This document shows positions 1 to 5,474 of a DNA stretch of 5,474 bases, piece after piece. Under the pieces are notes generated by a model. The model was not told the DNA's origin. It was given only the letters and a program-made list of their open reading frames with translations, and did not search any database. How positions within the stretch are numbered: the first letter of the stretch is position 1; each line of letters opens with the position of its first letter. The DNA is from Desulfoprunum sp. (GTDB taxonomy: Bacteria; Desulfobacterota; Desulfobulbia; Desulfobulbales; Desulfocapsaceae), in NCBI GenBank assembly GCA_030696435.1, contig JAUYSF010000342.1:1-5474 (forward strand), written 5' to 3'. The position numbers were made by a program, and so were the translations under genes.

Positions 1-888
1 CCCTCGTTTGAAGTGATCCCGGCCCTGCTCTCGCGCTGCCATGTCTTTGTCCTCGAACCCCTGGCCGACTCGCAGATTCGCCGCATTCTGCAAAGAGCGA
101 TTGCCATCATCGGTCGCGACCTGACACTCGCCGATGAGGCCCTGGGATTTCTGACGGAGCAGGCCGGCGGCGACGGCAGAAAGGCCCTGAACAACCTGGA
201 GATGGTCTGCCGCAATACCTACCGAGGCGACCGGATCGACCTCGAAGGGGTGCAACAGGCCCTGGCCCACCGCTCGCTGTTCTATGACAAAGGCGGCGAG
301 GAACACTACAACCTCATCTCGGCCTTGCATAAATCGATCAGGGGCAGCGATCCCCAGGCCGCCCTGTACTGGCTGGCTCGGATGCTTGAGGCCGGTGAGG
401 ATCCGATGTATCTCGCCCGGAGGCTGATGCGGATGGCCAGCGAAGATGTGGGGCTGGCCGACCCGCAGGCCCTGGTCCAGGCCGTGGCGGTCAAGGAGGC
501 CGTGCATTTCCTCGGTATGCCCGAGGCCAATAACGCCCTTGCCCAGCTCACCGTCTACCTGGCCACCGCCCCGAAGAGCAACGCCCTCTATGCCGCCTAT
601 AACCTGGCCAAGGCCGATGCCCATGCCACCAGCCACCTCAAGGCGCCGCTGCATATCCGCAACGCCCCGACCGGGCTGATGAAGGATCTGGGCTACGGCA
701 GGGACTATCGCTATTCCCCTGACTTTGCCAACAGTTACAGCTATCAGAGATGTTTTCCTGAGAAAATGGAAGAGAAGACCTATTACCGGCCCTCCGCCTT
801 TGGCTTTGAGAAAGAGATCCAGAAACGGCTTGATTGGTGGCAAAAGCTCAAACTACAGCAGTTGCAACGGGAAGATAAGGAAGATTGA
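1..888 (+). CDS. rarA: RarA/MgsA AAA+ ATPase, C-terminal part (5' end outside window)
   Basis: This is the C-terminal 295 codons of the replication-associated recombination ATPase RarA (MgsA, related to eukaryotic WRNIP1), a cytoplasmic AAA+ protein that acts at stalled replication forks. The reading frame is open from base 1, so the GTG at 13 is an internal valine and not a start. The fragment opens with PSFEVIPALLSRC, the RarA segment just after sensor 1; Arg12 of the fragment sits where the arginine finger is expected. The AAA+ lid follows (about residues 20-95), then the helical RarA-specific tetramerisation region (about 95-290) with the typical block GYGRDYRYSPDF and the YYRPSAFGFEKEIQKRL tail. 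The Walker A and B motifs must lie to the left, outside the window. G+C is high (37 of the first 60 bases). The gene ends 14 bases from the stop of the opposing kinase gene, and no clear terminator separates them. Family identification is secure; no function can be tied to the neighbouring kinase. Confidence 0.93.
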   Translation, partial: PSFEVIPALLSRCHVFVLEPLADSQIRRILQRAIAIIGRDLTLADEALGFLTEQAGGDGRKALNNLEMVCRNTYRGDRIDLEGVQQALAHRSLFYDKGGEEHYNLISALHKSIRGSDPQAALYWLARMLEAGEDPMYLARRLMRMASEDVGLADPQALVQAVAVKEAVHFLGMPEANNALAQLTVYLATAPKSNALYAAYNLAKADAHATSHLKAPLHIRNAPTGLMKDLGYGRDYRYSPDFANSYSYQRCFPEKMEEKTYYRPSAFGFEKEIQKRLDWWQKLKLQQLQREDKED

Positions 889-902
889 GAGACGCTTGTG
901 GG

Positions 903-3623
903 TCAGCCCGATGGATTCCGACCGGCAGCCTGTCTGCCAAGTTCGTTTTTGACGGCCTGGCCAATCTGGGCCATGGTGTAGGGTTTCTTGACATAACCGC
1001 CGACCCCGAGCTGGATGGCGACCTTCACGTCACTACACTCGGAAAAACCGCTGACGATCAGGGCCTTCTGACCGGGATGAAGGGCAACGATCTCCCGGTA
1101 AGTCTGCAGACCATTCATGCCAGGGGGCATCAGCATATCAAGGATCACCAGATCAGCGGATTTTTGCCGAAGGTACGCGATGGCCTCCTCTCCCGAGGGC
1201 ACCACAGCCACTTCATAGCCAAAGACTGTCAATATTTTTCCAGCGATTTCCCGCTGCAACGGTTCATCATCTACCACAAGGATCTTGCCTTTGCCCCGCA
1301 GATCGACCTCAGCAATCGCTCCAGAACTCTCGGGAACAGCAATTTTCTGAGCGGGCAAAAAAATCCGAAAAATGGTGCCAACCGAATCGCAATCAAGCAC
1401 AATGCGTCCCTCATGCTCGCGGACGACATTCCAGACCACCGTCAAGCCCAGACCAGTGCCTTTTTTGCCCATAACCTTTCTGGTATAGAAGGGATCAAAG
1501 ATACGCCCCCGGTTTTCAGGCGGGATTCCGGGACCGTCATCACGCACCTCGAGTACTACAAATCCTTCTGAATTACTGATGCCTTCAGGGCCTGCCATCG
1601 TCTGCCAGGTGCGCAGGGTTACCGAACCGTTATGCGGAGCGACCGCCTCGACCGCATTCATGACCAGATTCATGACCACTTTCTGGATATGCACCGGCGA
1701 ACAGTCGATACACATTGCCCCGGCTTCATAGATCGAGCTCACCTGCACATCGGGGTAGGCCCGCATCATCTGCTTGAACTCGACAGAGTCGAGATACTCC
1801 TCCACCAGGCTGTCAAGCACGGCATTCTGTTTTTCTCTGGCACTGCCTTGGGCCAGGGTGAGAAGATCGGCAACGACAGCCACCGCCCGTCTGCCTGAGG
1901 CGAGAATGGCCTCCAAAGGCCTTCGCATCTCGCTGTCGGCAGGCAGGGTTAAAAGCAGCAATTCCGGATAACTGACCACCCCGGTCAGAATATTATTGAG
2001 ATCGTGGGCGACCCCACCGGCGGTCATGCCGACGGCCGCCATTTTTTCCGACTGGATCAGTTGCAACTGGGTGCGTTTCAGTTCATCGAGGGCTTCCTGC
2101 AGCAGCTTGTTCTTTTTCTCCAGATCGTCAATCAGGAAAAGTTTTGCCTGAGTGGCCACGGCAGTGGCAAGCCGCGCCTGCTTTTCCTTCTCCCGCAACC
2201 GCCGTTCCGAGATATCAACAATCCGACCTTCTATGCTCTGGATCGTGCCAACCCCGTCTTTAACCGCCCTCGCACTCATCGAGGCAGGAAAGATTGAACC
2301 GTCCCGCCGTTTCATGTTTACTTCATACTCCTGGAATTTATCGCTTTTCTCCAGAAGTTGCATGATATCAGCCCTCTCCTGCGGATTTTCATAACACTCG
2401 GCAAGATCGGTTACACAGCTGATCATTTCTTCCACCGAGGCAAATCCTCGCATTGTCGCCAGAGCCAAATTGGCATCGAGGATCTTCCCCTCCGGGCTTG
2501 AGCGAAAAATCCCTTCCTGAGCCATGGCGAAAAGATAGCGATATTTCTCCTCGGCCTCGGCGATCCGCTGAAAGGCCTCAAGACGATCAAGGGCGCTGGC
2601 CATCAGGCCCGACAGGGCATAGACAAAGCTGACATCTGCCGAAGAAAGCTGATTATAGTCTGAAATACCTGCAAATTGCATTGCAGAGTAGTCCTTCCCC
2701 GTCTTGCCATTCTCGATCGGCAGGGTGAAAAGAATCTTGTGGTCGCCTTCACCGTTTTTGACTACCCGTGCCGACAGATGCTGTTCCGCCATCTCAGCGG
2801 CAATATGGAGAATTTCTCTCTTATCCCCGGCCCTGGCAAAGACCTCTCCCGCTCTATTGAGGGCATGCAGCTTGCGGGTATACTCGGCAACCGTCTCAAG
2901 CAGGAAATTGACCTGTTGCATGAGTTTTCCGAGCTGATCATCGGCCTTGAAATGGTCGATGCGGGCGGAAAAATCGCCCCCTCCATACTTTTTCAGGACC
3001 GTCGAGGCGCTGATCATCCGGGGGATAAACAAGCGATGGACGACCAGGGCTTCTATAAGGGTAGTCAAAACAATCGTCAGGAACGCACCAGCGCAGAAGA
3101 ACAGGACAACCTCTCTTTTCTTCTTCACCATCGCTTCAGCCGATATCTTCACATACAGACCGCCCAGCAAATCTCCTGTGTTTGTCAGTAGGGGCGTGAT
3201 CTTGGCGATGAAATGCTCGCCGGTCTCTGCCGTAAACGAAATTTGGCGAGCATGACGTATATCCTTGCCCAGACTATTTTTTTCCTCTTTGCCAAGAAAA
3301 TCGGTGAACGAACGTCCCTCCCTGGCCGGATCGGCAGTGAAAAAAACCGTGCCGCTCTGCTGAAAGATACAGGCCTCCACGACCTTCTCCTGCACCAGAT
3401 CGCTCAGGGCACGGAAATCCTGCACTGCATCGTAAGGCATAGCCCTCTGGTTCATCAAGATGCCTGGAAGAGCCAGTTTCTCCGTTATCCGTTGCTCAAT
3501 TTCCTGGCTGAAGCGCGAACTGTAAAAGATGCCCATCACCGCCAGAAGTACTGTTTCAATGATCAGGATCGCGAGGCTGATCTTGACCGGTATGCTCTGT
3601 GAAATCCATGCCATTGGCCTCAT
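903..3623 (-). CDS. Membrane-bound hybrid sensor histidine kinase (Cache-like/HAMP/PAS/HisKA/HATPase/REC)
   Basis: This 906-residue inner-membrane kinase probably senses a periplasmic signal and passes phosphate from His to Asp. Residues count from the ATG at 3623. TM1 is about 12-34. A periplasmic domain of about 135 residues resembles a single Cache domain (GTVFFTADP, then GEHFIAKITPLL and GGLYVKIS). TM2 is about 171-197 and HAMP about 198-250. A short GAF-like stretch (252-350), a PAS domain (357-480) and a coiled coil (480-530) follow. In HisKA, His540 lies in GVAHDLNN. The HATPase has N-box Asn652/Asn656, DDGPGI (Asp696), DPFYTRK and GTGLGL. The C-terminal receiver has Asp785/Asp786, phospho-acceptor Asp829 (VILDMLMPPGMNG), Ser858 and Lys880. 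All catalytic residues are present, so it should be active. There is no HPt or DNA-binding output. The frame also permits ATG 3653, which overlaps the upstream stop as ATGA, but GAGGAG sits 8 nt before ATG 3623, so I prefer 3623. The gene lies 26 nt after a solute-binding-protein gene, its likely partner. The ligand is unknown. Confidence 0.93.
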   Translation of the reverse strand: MRPMAWISQSIPVKISLAILIIETVLLAVMGIFYSSRFSQEIEQRITEKLALPGILMNQRAMPYDAVQDFRALSDLVQEKVVEACIFQQSGTVFFTADPAREGRSFTDFLGKEEKNSLGKDIRHARQISFTAETGEHFIAKITPLLTNTGDLLGGLYVKISAEAMVKKKREVVLFFCAGAFLTIVLTTLIEALVVHRLFIPRMISASTVLKKYGGGDFSARIDHFKADDQLGKLMQQVNFLLETVAEYTRKLHALNRAGEVFARAGDKREILHIAAEMAEQHLSARVVKNGEGDHKILFTLPIENGKTGKDYSAMQFAGISDYNQLSSADVSFVYALSGLMASALDRLEAFQRIAEAEEKYRYLFAMAQEGIFRSSPEGKILDANLALATMRGFASVEEMISCVTDLAECYENPQERADIMQLLEKSDKFQEYEVNMKRRDGSIFPASMSARAVKDGVGTIQSIEGRIVDISERRLREKEKQARLATAVATQAKLFLIDDLEKKNKLLQEALDELKRTQLQLIQSEKMAAVGMTAGGVAHDLNNILTGVVSYPELLLLTLPADSEMRRPLEAILASGRRAVAVVADLLTLAQGSAREKQNAVLDSLVEEYLDSVEFKQMMRAYPDVQVSSIYEAGAMCIDCSPVHIQKVVMNLVMNAVEAVAPHNGSVTLRTWQTMAGPEGISNSEGFVVLEVRDDGPGIPPENRGRIFDPFYTRKVMGKKGTGLGLTVVWNVVREHEGRIVLDCDSVGTIFRIFLPAQKIAVPESSGAIAEVDLRGKGKILVVDDEPLQREIAGKILTVFGYEVAVVPSGEEAIAYLRQKSADLVILDMLMPPGMNGLQTYREIVALHPGQKALIVSGFSECSDVKVAIQLGVGGYVKKPYTMAQIGQAVKNELGRQAAGRNPSG

Positions 3624-3631
3624 GCCGACGT

Positions 3632-3637
3632 CTCCTC
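3632..3637 (-). promoter_or_regulatory. Shine-Dalgarno GAGGAG that decides the kinase start
   Basis: Read on the minus strand this is GAGGAG, followed by an 8-nt spacer and ATG at 3623-3621. It lies between the two possible kinase starts: the upstream ATG (3653-3651) overlaps the stop of the binding-protein gene but is preceded only by a pyrimidine-rich stretch with no purine-rich site. The strong, well-spaced site argues for the shorter protein, with translational coupling to the upstream gene still possible because the spacing is only 26 nt. Confidence 0.7.
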
Positions 3638-3649
3638 GGTGGGATAAAC

Positions 3650-5005
3650 TCATGGTCGTTTGAGGCGAGAGACAATCGTCTGATAATAGTCTTTCGCCTT
3701 AAGTTTTCCTTCTAAGATTAGGACGAGATTGCTGCGAAATTCTTCATCGGTTACCGGGATACCCTTGCCAAATACATATGTTGGACTGCGAAAATTGCGG
3801 ATCGGCAGAGAGTTGTACTGCTTCTCCAGATCAAGGAGAAATCTGCAGTAGATATCAAGATCCTTGCGGTCAAAGACCGGATTGCTGAGATTGCCGCGAA
3901 TGCCCGTGGGATTTCTGGTATAGTCCACCCACCTCTCAGCCGTCTCAGGTGTAGACCACATCATCGACAAATCAATCGCCGCCTGCCGATTCGGACTCTT
4001 CTTCATGACTGCAAAGGCATTGGCAAAGAGACCAACCAGACCGTTCGGTTGTTTGACGTGGGGCTGCTCAACCGGTATGCCTCGGTTAGCAATCTGCGGT
4101 GAATGGCTGTGGAATTGGTTATACATATAGGTACCACCGGGCAAAAACAGACCATTTCCGACGAGGAAATCTTTTTGGCATTGTATCCAGTCATACGTCC
4201 TCCAGCCCTCATTCACCAGAGGCTGATAATGCGAGAGTTCTTCGAAGATTTGCAGGGTGGCCAGAAAGGCTTCGGCCTTTCTGGCATCGTACTTCTCTTC
4301 AATGACCAGCTGCGGATCTGTAAACCGGCTCTTGAAAATATCCTCAAACAGGGCCTCTATCCTGTTCAATGAATTGATATACAAAAAGGGAATGTGTGTT
4401 CCGTGCTGCCTGTTATACTCGGAAAGTGTCCTGGCGTAGCCAATGAATTCCTCGACAGTCATCCCCCTTTCCTTGACCTTGATACCGACTTTTTCCGCAG
4501 TCTGACTATTATACCAAAGGCAAAAAACGTACCCTTCGATAAAGGGCCCCAAATACATATTTCCTTCTTTTTCCTTGAAAAATGGGGTGTTAACTATAAA
4601 TCCCTTCTGACTCTCAAGAAAACCGGGGACAGTGGCAAAATCCACCAGATGCTTTTGGCCCCACAAGGGGTCACCCAGCAGGTCGGCGACATGGCGATAG
4701 ACGGCGATGTCACAAAAAACCAGATCCCATTCTATTTTGCCGGTCTTGATCATCTCGACAATCTTATGGGCGACCTTCATCTTGAAGTAGTCGCCTTCCC
4801 CTTCGATATCGACATTGAAGCGGAGGTTGACAGTCGTGCCGGGATGGAGAAACTCGTAATTTTTCTTGATTTCATAGACCAACTGCTCACGCTTGCCTTC
4901 CCCTTTCCAATGACCCATCCAGTTGAGCTGGGCGGCATGAGCCAAGCAGCCTGAGATTAAAAGGGCACAGCAGACCATGGCTGTGCAGAAATATTTCCTT
5001 TTCAT
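3650..5005 (-). CDS. Family 1-type extracellular solute-binding lipoprotein, probable kinase co-receptor
   Basis: This 451-residue protein resembles the periplasmic substrate-binding components of ABC sugar/oligosaccharide importers (MalE-like, family 1). From the ATG at 5005 it starts MKRKYF, then a hydrophobic core and the lipobox ISGC, with Cys20 as the likely lipidated residue; the next residue is Leu, so there is no Asp inner-membrane retention signal. A signal peptidase I site at AHA-A (22-25) is an alternative. Family features include PFIEGYVFCLWYNSQTAEK followed by GITVEEF-like spacing (about 155-187), the second-lobe GLFANAFAVMKK (about 325) and the helix AIDLSMMWSTPETAERW (about 343-359). 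The frame extends to a TTG at 5059, but that start lacks a Shine-Dalgarno and would bury the signal peptide behind 18 acidic residues. A weak GAAG lies 5 nt before ATG 5005. No permease or ATPase gene is adjacent; the next gene is a hybrid kinase 26 nt downstream, so a sensory role is inferred. The ligand cannot be told from sequence. Confidence 0.85.
   Translation of the reverse strand: MKRKYFCTAMVCCALLISGCLAHAAQLNWMGHWKGEGKREQLVYEIKKNYEFLHPGTTVNLRFNVDIEGEGDYFKMKVAHKIVEMIKTGKIEWDLVFCDIAVYRHVADLLGDPLWGQKHLVDFATVPGFLESQKGFIVNTPFFKEKEGNMYLGPFIEGYVFCLWYNSQTAEKVGIKVKERGMTVEEFIGYARTLSEYNRQHGTHIPFLYINSLNRIEALFEDIFKSRFTDPQLVIEEKYDARKAEAFLATLQIFEELSHYQPLVNEGWRTYDWIQCQKDFLVGNGLFLPGGTYMYNQFHSHSPQIANRGIPVEQPHVKQPNGLVGLFANAFAVMKKSPNRQAAIDLSMMWSTPETAERWVDYTRNPTGIRGNLSNPVFDRKDLDIYCRFLLDLEKQYNSLPIRNFRSPTYVFGKGIPVTDEEFRSNLVLILEGKLKAKDYYQTIVSRLKRP
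4260..4285. repeat. Perfect 11-bp inverted repeat with TTCG loop inside the binding-protein gene
   Basis: On the plus strand GCCAGAAAGGC is followed by TTCG and by its exact reverse complement GCCTTTCTGGC. The plus-strand RNA would have a C(UUCG)G tetraloop, a very stable class; the minus-strand message would have the same stem with a CGAA loop. It lies within the coding region, over residues Ala-Arg-Lys-Ala-Glu-Ala-Phe-Leu-Ala (about 241-249). No T-run follows on either strand, so it does not look like an intrinsic terminator. Its function, if any, is unknown. Confidence 0.6.
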
Positions 5006-5080
5006 AGCGTCTTCAACCAGGAGTAAATACAGCTCATCGAGATCGCAGTCCTTTTCCAAAACTGCAGCGGCATCAAAAGT

Positions 5081-5098
5081 GTGTCATTTTTATGATAC
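5081..5098. promoter_or_regulatory. Operator-like dyad overlapping the candidate -10
   Basis: GTGTCAT, a TTTT spacer, and ATGATAC form an inverted repeat matching at 6 of 7 positions per arm. It covers the candidate -10 hexamer and the expected transcription start of the binding-protein/kinase unit, the position where a repressor would block initiation. The half-sites do not match the FNR (TTGAT/ATCAA) or CRP consensus, and no regulator gene is present in the window, so the binding factor is unknown. AT-rich dyads of this quality can arise by chance. Confidence 0.3.
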
Positions 5099-5119
5099 TT
5101 ATTAGGACAAGAGAGTAAA
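5092..5119 (-). promoter_or_regulatory. Candidate sigma70-type promoter for the binding-protein/kinase pair
   Basis: On the minus strand TTTACT (5119-5114; 4 of 6 to the -35 consensus) and TATCAT (5097-5092; 5 of 6 to the -10 consensus) are separated by 16 nt. Transcription would start near 5085, giving a leader of about 80 nt before the ATG at 5005. The site lies just after the likely terminator of the upstream dehydrogenase gene, which fits an independent transcription unit. The leader contains a short possible stem, GCAGT (5045-5049) with ACTGC (5061-5065). Confidence 0.45.
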
Positions 5120-5133
5120 AGAAATATTTGTCA

Positions 5134-5182
5134 GGAAAGAGAAATGCTGCAAAGCCTGCTCCCAGAATGGCAACAGGCTTTG
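5134..5182 (-). terminator. Likely intrinsic terminator of the dehydrogenase gene
   Basis: The arms CAAAGCCTG (5150-5158) and CAGGCTTTG (5174-5182) are a perfect 9-bp inverted repeat. Inside it a 3-by-3 internal loop is followed by a CCA/TGG stem capped by GAA (5162-5170). On the minus strand a T-rich tail (TTTCTCTTT, 5144-5136) begins about 6 nt after the stem; the plus-strand side has no T-run. The hairpin begins 31 nt after the stop of the gene at 5214. The interrupted, delayed T-tract makes it a weak or partial terminator, so some read-through into the binding-protein gene is possible. Confidence 0.5.
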
Positions 5183-5205
5183 AGGTATGTATGTGCAAGT
5201 GGTAA

Positions 5206-5240
5206 TCCCTTGTCTACAGACTGCAGCGGTCGACAAGGGA
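5206..5240 (-). repeat. Inverted repeat spanning the stop codon of the dehydrogenase gene
   Basis: TCCCTTGTC (5206-5214) and GACAAGGGA (5232-5240) are a perfect 9-bp inverted repeat. An additional GAC/GTC pairing (5219-5221 with 5229-5231) extends the stem past a 4-nt bulge. The structure covers the last codons and the TAG stop (5216-5214) of the dehydrogenase gene and precedes the terminator-like hairpin, giving two hairpins in tandem. It lacks a T-run, so it may serve mRNA 3'-end protection rather than termination. Confidence 0.45.
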
Positions 5241-5474
5241 GAGGATGGAGGAATAGGAAATGCCGCTGTGCAAAGACAGGCCGATCTCGCAGGTCCGGCT
5301 GTTGGAATAACCGGAGGTGCAGCCGCATTGTTCGACTGCCGGACGCAGATCGGCCAGGGCAGCGGCATTGAGCTCGGGGAAGGTGAAGCCGCGGTCACCG
5401 GCAAAGCCGCAGCAGCCGACCTTTTCCGGGACGACGACCTCGGTGGCGCAGACCTCGGCCACCGCCCGGAATTT
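5214..5474 (-). CDS. FAD- and Fe-S-binding D-lactate dehydrogenase-type oxidoreductase, C-terminal fragment
   Basis: Only the last 86 codons are present; the frame is open to the window edge, so the GTG at 5462 is internal. The fragment carries the CCG-domain motif GCCGFAGDRGF followed by FPELNAAAL and then the C-terminal signature SNSRTCEIGLSLHSGISYSSI and LVDRC. This pattern belongs to fused proteins with an N-terminal FAD-binding (glycolate/D-lactate oxidase) half and a C-terminal Fe-S/CCG half, which oxidise D-lactate or similar 2-hydroxy acids and pass electrons to the quinone pool. The cysteines seen (Cys-Cys in the first motif, one in EQCGC and one in RTCE) are candidate cluster ligands. 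The fragment is high in G+C (42 of 60 bases at 5401-5460). It reads in the same direction as the binding-protein gene but is followed by its own hairpin, so it is probably a separate unit. Substrate is unproven: D-lactate is a family inference, and other 2-hydroxy acids remain possible. Confidence 0.82.
   Translation of the reverse strand, partial: KFRAVAEVCATEVVVPEKVGCCGFAGDRGFTFPELNAAALADLRPAVEQCGCTSGYSNSRTCEIGLSLHSGISYSSILSLVDRCSL

Noticed and set aside
924..950. Possible rarA terminator: GGCAG/CTGCC stem followed by TTTTT
   Set aside because: The stem is only 5 bp, the T-run starts 7 nt after it, and the whole element lies in kinase coding sequence. It is too weak to annotate.
1357..1363. 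Run of seven A (T7 in the kinase reading) between the ATPase and receiver domains
   Set aside because: It could in principle allow slippage that drops the receiver, but similar 7-base runs occur elsewhere in the gene (3340-3346 and near 3275), so it looks like ordinary Phe/Lys coding.
885..1571. 228-codon open frame on the plus strand
   Set aside because: It lies entirely opposite the receiver and ATPase regions of the kinase, has no recognisable domain, and is explained by codon bias of the real gene on the minus strand.
2676..3191. 171-codon open frame on the plus strand
   Set aside because: It is antisense to the PAS, HAMP and TM2 part of the kinase and shows no domain or ribosome-binding site of note.
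4394..4954. 186-codon open frame on the plus strand
   Set aside because: It is antisense to the binding-protein gene and resembles no family. The minus-strand frame has a signal peptide and family motifs.
5045..5065. Leader stem GCAGT/ACTGC as a possible riboswitch or attenuator
   Set aside because: Only five pairs with an 11-nt loop, no competing structure, and no match to a known riboswitch class.
5145..5163. Sigma54-like match on the minus strand (GGG...TTTGCA with GG to GC spacing of 12)
   Set aside because: Only the GG, one C and TTGCA fit the consensus, and the site overlaps the terminator-like hairpin, which explains the same bases better.
5102..5404. 100-codon minus-strand frame rich in Pro, Ala and Ser
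   Set aside because: It runs out of frame over the dehydrogenase C-terminus, whose frame carries clear CCG and SRTCEIG motifs, and it crosses the terminator-like hairpin.

Overview
This window looks like a chromosomal stretch from a Gram-negative anaerobe, most likely a member of the Desulfobacterota (the former Deltaproteobacteria). This is an inference. It rests on the wording of the hybrid kinase around its H-box and N-box (motifs such as SYPELLLL and CSPVHIQKVVMNLV), on the style of the RarA C-terminus, and on a fused FAD/Fe-S D-lactate-dehydrogenase-type protein. No RNA gene, mobile element or CRISPR array was seen.

Layout from left to right. Positions 1-888 (+) hold the 3' part of rarA (mgsA), an AAA+ replication-fork and recombination ATPase; its 5' end lies outside the window. 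Only 14 bases separate its stop from the stop of the next gene, which runs towards it. Positions 903-3623 (-) encode a membrane-bound hybrid sensor histidine kinase: TM, Cache-like periplasmic domain, TM, HAMP, a short GAF-like stretch, PAS, HisKA, HATPase and receiver. Positions 3650-5005 (-) encode a family 1-type extracellular solute-binding protein with a lipoprotein signal peptide, lying immediately upstream of the kinase. Positions 5006-5213 are intergenic. They hold a likely terminator for the gene to the right, a candidate sigma70 promoter with a dyad over its -10 for the binding-protein/kinase pair, and a leader of roughly 80 nt. Positions 5214-5474 (-) are the C-terminal 86 codons of an FAD- and Fe-S-binding oxidoreductase of the D-lactate dehydrogenase type, cut by the window end.

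The point of interest is the two-gene unit in the middle. A tethered solute-binding protein and a hybrid kinase share one transcription unit. The window contains no permease, ABC ATPase or output response regulator; the left neighbour is rarA in the opposite orientation, and the right neighbour is an unrelated dehydrogenase with its own apparent terminator. The simplest reading is that the binding protein is a ligand co-receptor for the kinase rather than a transport component, with the signal leaving through the kinase's receiver domain to a partner encoded elsewhere. Sampled sequence lines of the pair are clearly lower in G+C than its flanks, which suggests later insertion of this cassette between older genes.
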